A DNA stretch of 64,000 nt from the NCBI GenBank assembly GCA_009780435.1, contig WRAB01000015.1, positions 1 to 64,000 on the forward strand. The letters run 5' to 3'. The stretch comes from Oscillospiraceae bacterium. GTDB taxonomy: Bacteria > Bacillota > Clostridia > Oscillospirales > Oscillospiraceae. This document shows, piece by piece, positions 55,829 through 64,000 of this stretch. Numbering within the stretch: the stretch's first letter is position 1; the number at the start of each line of letters is the position of its first letter. The position numbers and the translations under genes were made by a program. Under the pieces are notes generated by a model. That model searched no databases and had not been told where the DNA came from. It saw only the letters and a program-made list of their open reading frames with translations.

Positions 55829-57118
55829 TTATCCGAAGTTGACGAAATCGCCGAGGATCATGAACATGCTGTCTAGTGTACCGACCACGTTCCGCTCGGG
55901 AATACCGTCTTCGTCTAATACGGGCTCACCGTCTTCATCTAATACGGGCTCCACAATCTCAAAGTTTGTGATACTTCTGACCTGTGAGTTGTACTCGGCA
56001 AGCACCTGATCCAGAGCCCAACGGACAACTGTGGGATCAAAGCGGCCATTGGTGCGGCCTTCCAGGTATTCGATGGCGTAGGCGACACCGGCTTCAATGT
56101 TCAACATATTGACAGGCACGCCCCAGTTGGAGATTCGGCCAGTCATGCCCGCGGCGGAAACTGCTTCATTGATCCGCTCAATCATCCAGGGTACATCGCC
56201 CTCGTGGCCGGTCACGTCGATATTAAATGCCGCAGGCATTGCGTGGAACGGACTCGGACAGCACGGCTGGGGATAGATTGCACCCTGTTCCATGATGCCG
56301 CGGATCAGTGGTTCCTGCATGGCGCAGTTGGTGGCGAAGAACGCCGTATCTACACCGTGCTCTGCGATCTGACGGGGTACATCTTCTACGATGAACTGCT
56401 GGGCGCCGGGGATGCCCGCATCGCCAGTTGGATCCGGTGCCATGACATCGATAAACTCAATGCCTAACCGCTCAGCCGACTCCCGAAGCAGGGCATGGCG
56501 GCGGGCAATCATCTCAATGCCGAGATGACGGGGGAAGGAGTAGTGGATAAAGGTGGTCGCACCCTGGGCATATGCTTGCTCCATGACGGCGGTACCCATG
56601 CCGATATCATCGGACTGGAGAATCACGTCTGCCACTTGTGCCAATTCCAGGGGCGGCTCTGCAATGGTGCCGACCACGATGAGCAGATCAGGGTTGCGAT
56701 CCCGTGCTCTCTGCAGAGCGGGGAGAGAACCGATGACCGCTTGGTTGAACACAATGGCGTCCACACCGGCGTCTACCAGACTCATAGTCTGTGCGATGGT
56801 GGTCTCAATCTCCTCGGAGAAGCGGTCTGGGTAAGTAACGGTCATAATGCGGTCAGCGCCGTGGCGGGTGAGCATCTTCTGCCCGGCCATGAACTCCTCT
56901 TCACCCTGGGAGACCGTACCGGTCACGATGCCGATCTTCCACTCGCCTACTTCGACGATTTCCGTGCCGTTATCTTCCGGATCGGGATCCGGCGTCGCTT
57001 CCGCAGGGGCGGGCGTGGGAGCGGGTGCCTGTACGGCGGGTTGCTCGGCGCGGCATCCGGCGAAAACCGGAACGATCATCAACAATACCAAACCGATGCA
57101 TAGTAGTCTCTTCAACAT
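55829..57118 (-). CDS. DUF3798-type substrate-binding lipoprotein
   Basis: A 429-residue lipoprotein (lipobox FAGC, Cys22; Ala/Pro/Glu linker to about 50) with a periplasmic-binding fold: WKIGIVTGTVSQGEEEFMAG, HGADRIMTVTYPDRFSEEIE, DAGVDAIVFNQAV, TTFIHYSFPRHLGIEMIARR, FFATNCAMQEPLIRGIMEQG and PCCPSPFHAMPAAFNID. This matches the DUF3798 family, which I know only as uncharacterised Clostridia proteins. Two copies of EPVLDEDG lie near the C-terminus. It is the first gene of the four-gene importer and has a perfect promoter, so high expression is expected. Ligand unknown. Confidence 0.88.
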   Translation of the reverse strand: MLKRLLCIGLVLLMIVPVFAGCRAEQPAVQAPAPTPAPAEATPDPDPEDNGTEIVEVGEWKIGIVTGTVSQGEEEFMAGQKMLTRHGADRIMTVTYPDRFSEEIETTIAQTMSLVDAGVDAIVFNQAVIGSLPALQRARDRNPDLLIVVGTIAEPPLELAQVADVILQSDDIGMGTAVMEQAYAQGATTFIHYSFPRHLGIEMIARRHALLRESAERLGIEFIDVMAPDPTGDAGIPGAQQFIVEDVPRQIAEHGVDTAFFATNCAMQEPLIRGIMEQGAIYPQPCCPSPFHAMPAAFNIDVTGHEGDVPWMIERINEAVSAAGMTGRISNWGVPVNMLNIEAGVAYAIEYLEGRTNGRFDPTVVRWALDQVLAEYNSQVRSITNFEIVEPVLDEDGEPVLDEDGIPERNVVGTLDSMFMILGDFVNFG

Positions 57119-57225
57119 AATCTTTTTCCTCCTCTTTTTTCATATGTGAACACATCCGCAGATGCGCACAATGCATTTTAACACTTTAGCTCGGTGACGC
57201 AATAACTCAACTATGTATAAAAGAT

Positions 57226-57254
57226 ATTATAATAAGATGTTGTGCGCTTGTCAA
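57226..57254 (-). promoter_or_regulatory. Perfect consensus promoter of the DUF3798 operon
   Basis: Minus strand: TTGACA (57254-57249), exactly 17 bases, TATAAT (57231-57226). The leader to the ATG at 57118 is about 100 bases and contains a small inverted repeat GCATCTGCGGATG near 57150. Between this and 57370 I see no gene. Confidence 0.93.
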
Positions 57255-57365
57255 TATATAATTAATCCATTTTGCAGTTTTCAGCTGAATCTCTTGCAAT
57301 TTAAACAAAGCGGCCTAGGGTTTTCCTGACCGCTCTAGGGGTTTCGCCTGTATCCCCGCATCACA

Positions 57366-57402
57366 AAAACCACCGGGGCGACCATATGGTCGCCCCGGTG
57401 AC
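57366..57402 (-). terminator. Terminator of the giant SLH gene
   Basis: A 30-base perfect palindrome at 57371-57400 (CACCGGGGCGACCAT and its complement), followed in the minus direction by GTTTTTG. Confidence 0.92.
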
Positions 57403-57443
57403 AGAGTTGTGTGAAGGCTTCTCGATTCACACGATTGTTACGA

Positions 57444-60400
57444 TTAGTTGGGCCAAGTGATTTCAGTCCACCGTTCCATGTCTCTCGCCACGCCCTCAAT
57501 TACTACACTCTCTGTCAGGAAGTAATGGCTGTGAGAAACTTCAATGATCAGGTAGTAGTGCCATGTGCCAGGCAGAACATCCGGGAAGATACGGAGATCT
57601 TCTCTGACATCTACCAAGCTAGCTGTGTTGGTCACACCGTCACGACCCAAGGCGCGGGCAATCACTGCTGCCGCTTCCGATCTCTGGATGGGATCAGTCG
57701 GTCTGAGGTTTCCATACCCATCGCCGCGTATCCAACTTTCATTGGTCACAGCGTAGACATAGCGAACCGCCCAAGGGGTAATCTGGTCAGCATCCGGGAA
57801 GTGCGGTGTGCCAGTCCCACTGAGATCAAGCTCCGCCGCTCTTGCGACCATGGCTGCCAGTTCTTCTCTCGACACGGGCTCACGCGGACTAAATATGGGG
57901 TTCCCTGCATCGTCCACACGACCGCGGACGAAGTCAAGGTGAAACGCCCAAGCAATGTAAGCTGCTTCCCAGTGCTCGGTGGCGTTGACATCCGTAAATG
58001 GCATTGCCGGCGGCGCCGCTAGGTTATAATTCTCTGCGAAGGTACGGACCAGGATGGCCGCTACATCGCCTCTGGTGATGTTCCCGTGCGGATTAAACAG
58101 ACCCTGGGCATTGCCCTGCATGAACCATGCGTGGAACTGTGGCTCTGGATTTTCTTCCCAGCGGGCATAGAGGCGCAGATGGCCTTCGTCGTCGCAGAGG
58201 AGAGCTTCCGTCACCGGAGTATCGAAGCCTTTGGCTGTCTCGTTTGTAGGCTCTAAGTACCAGCCTCTGAAGAGGAAGTCTTCGCGCGTAGGTGCGCCAG
58301 CGGTCGGGGCTGTCAGATTTGCGCCTAATGTGACTGTGCTCTCATAGAAGAGGCCATCGTCGGCAGCGCCCTCGTAGTTCCGCAGGAACAATACGGGAAC
58401 CTGTACAGAATTGGACTGCCACTGGGCAAACAGCAAGATGTTGGAGTTGATGGTGCTCACAGGAGTCACAATCTGACCGCTGGGGGTAGAAATCCGGGAC
58501 CAGCCAAGGAAGATATAGCCGGCTTTGGTGGGTTCGGTCAAGTCGGTCTGTGTCTCCCACCCATCAATTGCTGCGCCGTAAGTGGTGCTTGCAGCATTGA
58601 TCGTGACGACCTCAAAAGCAGGTTCGCCGCCGTGGCCGAGGAAGGTCACTTCGATCACTGGATCTGGTTCTACACCCGGAATCAGGGTCCACTGGGCAAA
58701 TAGAGCAAACTGCCCTGTACCTATTGTGGTTACAACATTTGCAGCCCCTGTCACCGGAGCGCCAGTCGGGGTTAAGGACCAGCCGGCAAAGGTGAACCCT
58801 TCTTTGGTCGGCGCTTGTTCGCCGGTCTGTGTCCGCCACAGGGCAATCGCCTGGTTGAAGGTTGTGGTATTTTGGATCGTTACCGCTTCATATACCGGCG
58901 CGCCGCCGTTGCCGACAAAGCTCAACAGAATCGGTTCTGGCTCAATTACGTCTGGAATCTCTTCCCAGATGGCGTAGAGCACTGCGTGTGCGGGATCAAT
59001 TGGCAACGTACCCGTCACTGCATTGCCGCCGGAGAGCAACGACCAATGTAAGAATTCGTGACCATGACGGGTTGGGTCTGTCAGACGAGTCTGAGCCCGC
59101 CACGCCGCAATGGCCTGTGCATACGTTGGATTCGGTGTCTCGGTCAGGTTGAATGTCACCTGCTCGAAGGCCGGATAGCCGCCGTTACCGACGAAGGTCA
59201 CGGTCAGCATCTCATCATCCACTTCACGCTCCCACTGGGCAAACAGTAGGATGTTGGCGCTGATGCTGCTTGTATTGGTCACAAACTCGCCGCCGCGGAG
59301 TGATGAACGGGACCAGCCACGGAAGGTGTAACCTTCTTGTGTCGGTATAGTCTGGCTGGTCTGTGCCTGCCACGCCGTAATTGCTGCGCCGTAAGTGGTG
59401 GTCGGCGTAGTGAATTCGACGATCTCATGGGCAGGTTGGCCGCCGTTGCCGATGAATGTCACTTGGAGTGGCACTATTGGCAAATCTACCGCTTCCGCTT
59501 CCCAGATGGCGAATAGGACAAACCGTTGTGCGCCTGTAACTCGTACATTTCCTGATACCGGTCCGCCTGTGCCGTCTTCATACAACGACCAATGTAAGAA
59601 TCTGTAGCCGGAACGGATTGGCACTGTCCGATCTGTCTCCGCCTGCCATATGCCGATTGCCTGGGCGTAGGTTGTGGTCTCTTCGATCTCTATCACACGG
59701 TACGCCGGTGTGCCGCCGTTGCCGACAAAGCTCATCCGAATTGGTTCCGGTGCAGCGGGAATCGCTTCCCACTGGGCAATCAGTATGGTGTTTTCGGTGA
59801 GTGTGCTGCCGAGGGCCACCATTTCATAGCCGCCGGTTGCGATTGTACGGGCCCAACCGAGGAAGTTGTAGCCGGGTCTGATCGGTGCTGTTAGACCGAC
59901 CTGATACTGCCACGCCGCAATCGCTGCGCCATAAGTGGTGCTCGCTGCGTTAATGGCAATGGATTGAATTGTAGGTTCGCCGCCGTTGCCCAGGAAGGTC
60001 ACGACAATGGGATCTGGCAACGCTGTCCATTGGGCATATAGGGTGGTGCTGGCAGTGAGGGCGCTTCCAGCTGCGACAGGTACGCCGCCGGCTGGATTAT
60101 GGAACCAACCCCGGAAGGTGTAGCCTGCTCTGGTGGGTTCAGGCAACACGGTCTGATCCTGCCACGCCGCAATTGCTTCGCCATAAGTGGTCGGCACGAA
60201 CAGTTCCACAACTTCGCCGTCTGGGGCGCCGCCGTTGCCGCGGAAGGTCACAACAATGGGGGCTTCCACAGGCTGCCACTGGGCCGCCAGTATGTTTTGA
60301 CGCTCGGTAATATTACTTTCAGGGGCGATCATCTGATACTCAGTTCCCGTTACGCGGGCCCAACCGAGGAAGGTATAGCCTTCTCTGGTCGGCACGTATT

Positions 60401-63400
60401 TCCCGGCCCAATACTGCCACTGTGCAATTGCAGCAGCGTAGGTCGAGGGATCTTGATCCATAATGATCGTCTTGAGCACAGGGGTACCGCCGTTGCCCAG
60501 GAAAATTACTTCATAGGCAGTTACGGGTACAGGTTCCCACTGGGCATACAGGGTATGGGTGCGTTCGTTGTTGTTGATAACGCTGGCGAGGTTCACGGGA
60601 TCACCGCCGGACGGAGCATAGAACCAACCCTGGAAGATGTAACCGGGTCTGAACGGCATTGTATAGCCCCCGATAATCGTACCGTCGTATGCGGATCTAT
60701 AGCCTCCGGTCTCAAGCCGCAACAAGCCCACTGCGGCGCCGTAGGTGCCGATTTCATCAGCGAACACAGTAACTCTCTCGTGTGTGCCGCTGACAAATGT
60801 GCCGCCGTTACCCTCAAAGGTCACCGCCATGGGAGGTATAAGCGCTCTCCACTGGGCAAACAATAGAATGTTATGGGAGACGGTGCTGCCACGATACACA
60901 ATCGGATAGCCGTCTACGCTTGAACGGGACCAGCCGATGAACTCATAGCCAACTTTGGTGGGTTCGGTCAAGCCGGTCTGGTATTCCCACATGTCAATGA
61001 GGCGACCATAGGACAATGGAGTTTCATGCGTCACCACAAGGACCTCGCCCGGAGAGCCGCCGTTGCCGATGAAGAGCGCTTGAACCGGTTCCGGCTCCGC
61101 ATCCCACTGGGCAAATAGGGCGAAGTTGCCTCTCACATAGACGACATCATCAAGGAGCAGACCTTGAATCAAGTTGAAGCGACCAAACTCCTCAATGGCC
61201 CATCCCTGGAATATCCAATTATTCCATTCCGGATGCTCCAGCTCGACCTGCGCTTGCCACATGGCAATTGCTTCTGCATAGGTCGTGTCGGCGTAGACAT
61301 ACACTCTCGTGTACGCCGGTGTACCGCCGTTGCCGATAAAGCTCATGCGGAATCGGGGCATCTCTTCCCAAATGGCATAGAGATTGATGTAGTCATAGCT
61401 GAAATCGGGCTCATCTAGCCAGTCTACAAGACGTGTTTCCAGCATCTCGCTTGTAACTAAGAGGCCTTCGGTGCCGAAGTCTACGGCTACCTGGTTCTCA
61501 CCGTTCTGACCGTCCGTCAGAGACCAGCCCGCGAAGACGTGTCTGACCTGGCCCTCGTAACGTGGGAACCAGACCGGCTCTTCAATGGGCTCGAGCAGAC
61601 GCCCGGGAATGGGTGTCACAACGTCTTGATCGTGGAGGCTGTACGGGTAATCATGGTGGTCATTGCGCAGGAAGTACGCAATTGCCATATCTGGTTGCGG
61701 GTCAGTTGGATCCTGATCCCACGGGACACCGATGAAGTTCACATCCCAGTTGTTGAGCGCAAGGCGCCAATTCCGGGGGTCGGCTTGCTGAAATAAGCCG
61801 CTGCCGGTGTTATGCGGTACCGGGGAGACGGATGTCGAGTTGTTCGTGAAGTAGCGGTAGAAGGGAATGGGGAAGAGACCACCTCTTAAGTTGGCTACAG
61901 GCGGACGGTATGCGCCGCGGCCCGCATAGTTGCCGGTGAACTCCACGCCCGCATTGACAACCCGCACGTCACAGTACATGGGGTAGACCAAGATCGGTGT
62001 GAAATAGAAGAATTTCTGTGTAAAGACCGCACCGCCGTCTACTCTTGCCTCGTTGTTTCTAAAGATACCTTGGCGTAGATAGGCATGTGCGCATGAACTC
62101 ACAAAGAGACCGCCGCCACGGCGAGTCGCCTCGTTGCCTTCAATGACAGGCGTCGGGCCGGTTGGCGTCTGGAAAAAACCGGTTCTGGTACGATCCATCT
62201 CAAGGCGCGTGCTTCTCTGGAGCCATACACCGCCGCCTTCAGCGGCCTCGTTGTCGCGGATGGTGCCGCCCAGCATGGTGAACCTCGGGCTGCGCGTATT
62301 ACACACGCTGAGTAGCGCACCGGCACTGAGTCGAACGCCGCCGCCGGTGACAGCCGTGTTGTTTTCAATATAGCCGCCACGCATGGTGAGGGTGGCGCCA
62401 CTGTTGGCAAAGGGAACCAGTGACATTGTGGTCAGGCTGTGGTAGCCCAAGCTCACACCGCCGCCGCCGTTGGCAGAAGTGTTGTTGTGGATTCTGCCGC
62501 CGGTCATGGTGATATCACTGTTTGCACACGCACGGATACCGCCGCCAAGGGCTGGGTGTGTCAGGATCGAGTGACTGCCCCGTGCTCTGTTGCTATGGAT
62601 TTCGCCGCCGCTCATGTGGAGTTCGGCGCGGTTGTGGATATTAGAGCCACGGAGACGAACGCCGCCGCCATAGACTGCGGTGTTGTTGTCAATGGAGCCG
62701 CCGCGCATGTCGAGCACAGCGTTTGCCGATAGATGTATGCCGCCACCGGTGCCGGTGTTATAGGCGTTCACAATGTTACCGACTGACCGGGCTTCATTGT
62801 TGTCAATTCTACTACCTTCCGCCATGCGGACAACAGAGTTTATGCTGGCATAGACGCCGCCGCCACGGGCCGCTACGTTATCGTGGATTCGGCTGCCGGG
62901 AAGCATAGTCAATTGACCACCGCTACGCGGCATAAACAGCGTGTTCATACCACAGTTTAAGTAGACGCCGCCGCCACGGCTACGGAAAATCGGATTGCCA
63001 ACGGCGTTGGAGTTCCGAATGGCGCTACCGCGGTGCATAATCAGATGTCCGCCCACCGGTTGGAGGAGGAGGAGGCAACGGCCTTCTACACGGACGCCGC
63101 CGTGGTGCGCAGTAAATAGAGATGGAAGAGTGGCAGAACCACCGCAGAGGATGACATCTTCCAACACCAACGTGGCACCGGGGCCTATGATAAAGTGCTC
63201 GGTGAATGCAAGGTTGGTAATGGTGCGCTGTACACCGGGCTGACTACTTCTAATGTAGAGGGTCGCACCTGCCGGAACCGCCGCAGGCGGTGCCATGGCT
63301 GGCATGACGATGTCATGTGTGAGATTCATCGTCATCCCTGCGCTGCCGACCGGCGTCACGAGTGCCATTGCATGAAGTTGCGTCAGGGCGAGGAACATGT

Positions 63401-63665
63401 TGCACTCAAGGGTAACGCTAATCGGGAAGTTGCCCCCTATAATGTTCCATAGGCTGAAGTCAATATCAATGTTGAGGAAGGGCCACCAATGGCTGATGGT
63501 TTTCTGCAGAGGTGGAGGGGACGGAGGCCCCCAACCCGCCGGGATGGTGCCAGCCGAGTGGACTTCAGGTGCCACTGCGTCCGTGTTGGCCAACGCTGTC
63601 GCTGGGAACAGCGACAGAACCATCAATAGGGTAAGAAGAATTGCTAAAAATCGTCTCGTCTTCAT
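57444..63665 (-). CDS. Giant SLH surface protein with beta-helix and variant InlB-type repeats
   Basis: A 2,073-residue secreted protein. Order: signal peptide (1-26, ending PATALA); N-terminal region to about 115; right-handed beta-helix of GGGV/GGxIxNN turns (about 120-600); a degenerate repeat; eleven repeats of about 80-100 residues, each with a GNGG turn, a short helix of the type TYGAAIAAWQ, and ending FxGW...FAQW (about 767-1750); a linker module shared with the 999-residue protein; three SLH motifs (about 1845-2020); and a tail with EVSHSHYF and ERWTEITWP. It should be attached to wall polymers by SLH and extend far from the cell; adhesion or matrix binding is inferred. Confidence 0.93.
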   Translation of the reverse strand: MKTRRFLAILLTLLMVLSLFPATALANTDAVAPEVHSAGTIPAGWGPPSPPPLQKTISHWWPFLNIDIDFSLWNIIGGNFPISVTLECNMFLALTQLHAMALVTPVGSAGMTMNLTHDIVMPAMAPPAAVPAGATLYIRSSQPGVQRTITNLAFTEHFIIGPGATLVLEDVILCGGSATLPSLFTAHHGGVRVEGRCLLLLQPVGGHLIMHRGSAIRNSNAVGNPIFRSRGGGVYLNCGMNTLFMPRSGGQLTMLPGSRIHDNVAARGGGVYASINSVVRMAEGSRIDNNEARSVGNIVNAYNTGTGGGIHLSANAVLDMRGGSIDNNTAVYGGGVRLRGSNIHNRAELHMSGGEIHSNRARGSHSILTHPALGGGIRACANSDITMTGGRIHNNTSANGGGGVSLGYHSLTTMSLVPFANSGATLTMRGGYIENNTAVTGGGVRLSAGALLSVCNTRSPRFTMLGGTIRDNEAAEGGGVWLQRSTRLEMDRTRTGFFQTPTGPTPVIEGNEATRRGGGLFVSSCAHAYLRQGIFRNNEARVDGGAVFTQKFFYFTPILVYPMYCDVRVVNAGVEFTGNYAGRGAYRPPVANLRGGLFPIPFYRYFTNNSTSVSPVPHNTGSGLFQQADPRNWRLALNNWDVNFIGVPWDQDPTDPQPDMAIAYFLRNDHHDYPYSLHDQDVVTPIPGRLLEPIEEPVWFPRYEGQVRHVFAGWSLTDGQNGENQVAVDFGTEGLLVTSEMLETRLVDWLDEPDFSYDYINLYAIWEEMPRFRMSFIGNGGTPAYTRVYVYADTTYAEAIAMWQAQVELEHPEWNNWIFQGWAIEEFGRFNLIQGLLLDDVVYVRGNFALFAQWDAEPEPVQALFIGNGGSPGEVLVVTHETPLSYGRLIDMWEYQTGLTEPTKVGYEFIGWSRSSVDGYPIVYRGSTVSHNILLFAQWRALIPPMAVTFEGNGGTFVSGTHERVTVFADEIGTYGAAVGLLRLETGGYRSAYDGTIIGGYTMPFRPGYIFQGWFYAPSGGDPVNLASVINNNERTHTLYAQWEPVPVTAYEVIFLGNGGTPVLKTIIMDQDPSTYAAAIAQWQYWAGKYVPTREGYTFLGWARVTGTEYQMIAPESNITERQNILAAQWQPVEAPIVVTFRGNGGAPDGEVVELFVPTTYGEAIAAWQDQTVLPEPTRAGYTFRGWFHNPAGGVPVAAGSALTASTTLYAQWTALPDPIVVTFLGNGGEPTIQSIAINAASTTYGAAIAAWQYQVGLTAPIRPGYNFLGWARTIATGGYEMVALGSTLTENTILIAQWEAIPAAPEPIRMSFVGNGGTPAYRVIEIEETTTYAQAIGIWQAETDRTVPIRSGYRFLHWSLYEDGTGGPVSGNVRVTGAQRFVLFAIWEAEAVDLPIVPLQVTFIGNGGQPAHEIVEFTTPTTTYGAAITAWQAQTSQTIPTQEGYTFRGWSRSSLRGGEFVTNTSSISANILLFAQWEREVDDEMLTVTFVGNGGYPAFEQVTFNLTETPNPTYAQAIAAWRAQTRLTDPTRHGHEFLHWSLLSGGNAVTGTLPIDPAHAVLYAIWEEIPDVIEPEPILLSFVGNGGAPVYEAVTIQNTTTFNQAIALWRTQTGEQAPTKEGFTFAGWSLTPTGAPVTGAANVVTTIGTGQFALFAQWTLIPGVEPDPVIEVTFLGHGGEPAFEVVTINAASTTYGAAIDGWETQTDLTEPTKAGYIFLGWSRISTPSGQIVTPVSTINSNILLFAQWQSNSVQVPVLFLRNYEGAADDGLFYESTVTLGANLTAPTAGAPTREDFLFRGWYLEPTNETAKGFDTPVTEALLCDDEGHLRLYARWEENPEPQFHAWFMQGNAQGLFNPHGNITRGDVAAILVRTFAENYNLAAPPAMPFTDVNATEHWEAAYIAWAFHLDFVRGRVDDAGNPIFSPREPVSREELAAMVARAAELDLSGTGTPHFPDADQITPWAVRYVYAVTNESWIRGDGYGNLRPTDPIQRSEAAAVIARALGRDGVTNTASLVDVREDLRIFPDVLPGTWHYYLIIEVSHSHYFLTESVVIEGVARDMERWTEITWPN
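58415..61365 (-). repeat. Eleven tandem InlB-type repeats inside the giant surface gene
   Basis: Repeat unit about 250-290 bp. In plus-strand orientation each copy has a CCGCCGTTGCC block (the GNGG turn), spaced almost regularly from near 58630 to near 61335. Copies differ in sequence enough to be old, not recent, duplications. They encode the helix-containing repeats. Confidence 0.85.
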
Positions 63666-63723
63666 TGTCTAATACGTTCTCCTTTGCTTTTTAATACGTT
63701 GTCATTGAACTAAAATGACCGGA

Positions 63724-63777
63724 TTACATTTTGACACTACGTGTACTGGTATGCACTGGTTTCGCCGGGGTCTCCAT
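63724..63777 (-). CDS. Possible 17-residue leader peptide of the giant SLH gene
   Basis: ATG 63777 preceded by GGGAGAAAGGAG (GGGAG at 7 bases), encoding METPAKPVHTSTRSVKM and TAA at 63726-63724. It lies between promoter and main gene. The chance of so short a frame is high; only the strong purine-rich stretch before it makes it worth noting. Confidence 0.25.
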   Translation of the reverse strand: METPAKPVHTSTRSVKM

Positions 63778-63858
63778 CTCCTTTCTCCCTCATACGCATT
63801 TAAAAATTCTTTAATTGGTGTTTACAAATTGTTCGCAGTGTATTAACAATACAGAAAC

Positions 63859-63886
63859 ATTTTAACATAAAAAAAAATATTGTCAA
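63859..63886 (-). promoter_or_regulatory. Promoter of the giant SLH gene
   Basis: Minus strand: perfect TTGACA (63886-63881), 16 bases, TAAAAT (63864-63859). Confidence 0.72.
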
Positions 63887-64000
63887 CATTTTCATATTGA
63901 TATATCATTACATTTTTATTACAGTTTGCAAAAAAATTTTAAGCCGAACTCCCCTTTGCGCACATCGCGCACATCGTATTTCACATATTTTTATGAACTA

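Larger units (their letters stand above)
63666..64000. other. Leader and promoter region of the giant SLH gene
   Basis: AT-rich 335 bases. It holds the predicted promoter (63859-63886), a long leader of about 190 bases and a possible 17-codon reading frame (63724-63777, minus strand). Beyond the promoter, 63890-64000 is very AT-rich and I see no gene in it. The ATATCATTACA motif near 63901 also appears near 6869 upstream of the other SLH gene. Confidence 0.6.

Noticed and set aside
60099-60866. Open frame antisense to the giant SLH gene, with periodic sequence
   Set aside because: Its periodicity mirrors the InlB-type repeats on the other strand. No start signals.
58415-61365. Regularly spaced CCGCCGTTGCC blocks resembling a CRISPR array
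   Set aside because: Spacing is about 270 bp, the blocks are coding (GNGG turns) and intervals are related to each other, unlike spacers.

Overview
The window looks like a chromosomal segment of an anaerobic, spore-forming, low-redundancy Firmicute of class Clostridia. Evidence: a yabP-yabQ-divIC-yabR sporulation/division cluster, surface proteins anchored by SLH domains, TTGACA/TATAAT promoters with AGGAGG ribosome sites, Gln-tRNA synthetase, and a thioredoxin reductase without a pyridine-nucleotide site. Dispersed GC-rich hairpin repeats of the kind common in Oscillospirales-like genomes support this, but I cannot place the genus. No prophage, insertion sequence, CRISPR array or rRNA operon is visible; there is one tRNA.

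Layout. 0.2-2.2 kb: membrane M28 peptidase and MetA. 2.2-11.8 kb: two paralogous lipoproteins flank the yab cluster, a G5/M23 cell-wall hydrolase and an SLH surface protein with a beta-helix. 11.9-13.4 kb: an AT-rich orphan gene between direct repeats, a broken DUF285/SLH surface-protein remnant and tRNA-Leu. 13.4-24 kb: threonine aldolase, a two-gene ABC exporter, trxB-trxA, glnS, a TIM-barrel protein, a MntA/HepT toxin-antitoxin pair and a metallophosphoesterase. 24-27.6 kb: rpsB-tsf and gdhA. 27.6-30.4 kb: a hydrolase and a GntR/DUF1648 pair.

30.4-49.5 kb is a carbohydrate island: glycogen phosphorylase, 4-alpha-glucanotransferase, a LacI regulator, KDPG aldolase, a PadR/DUF2812 pair, a first GH65 phosphorylase, then a leftward operon RDD protein - small membrane protein - GH65 phosphorylase - sugar-binding lipoprotein - two permeases - beta-phosphoglucomutase. 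A second LacI gene lies just upstream of that operon, and the transporter ATPase (MsmK type) is encoded separately on the other strand. The inferred pathway is import of an oligosaccharide or disaccharide, phosphorolysis to glucose plus beta-glucose-1-phosphate, and conversion to glucose-6-phosphate. LacI-type operators sit at the expected places.

49.5-57.2 kb: a SUFU-domain protein with an unusual, potentially switching leader RNA, a DUF1266 protein, and a four-gene ABC importer (ATPase with two nucleotide-binding domains, two permeases, DUF3798-type binding lipoprotein) behind a perfect consensus promoter. 57.4-63.7 kb: a 2,073-residue SLH surface protein with about eleven variant InlB-type repeats. 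The strongest candidates for something new are the SUFU leader RNA, the uncharacterised DUF3798 transporter, the conserved tail after the SLH domains, and the helix-containing repeat variant in the giant surface protein.
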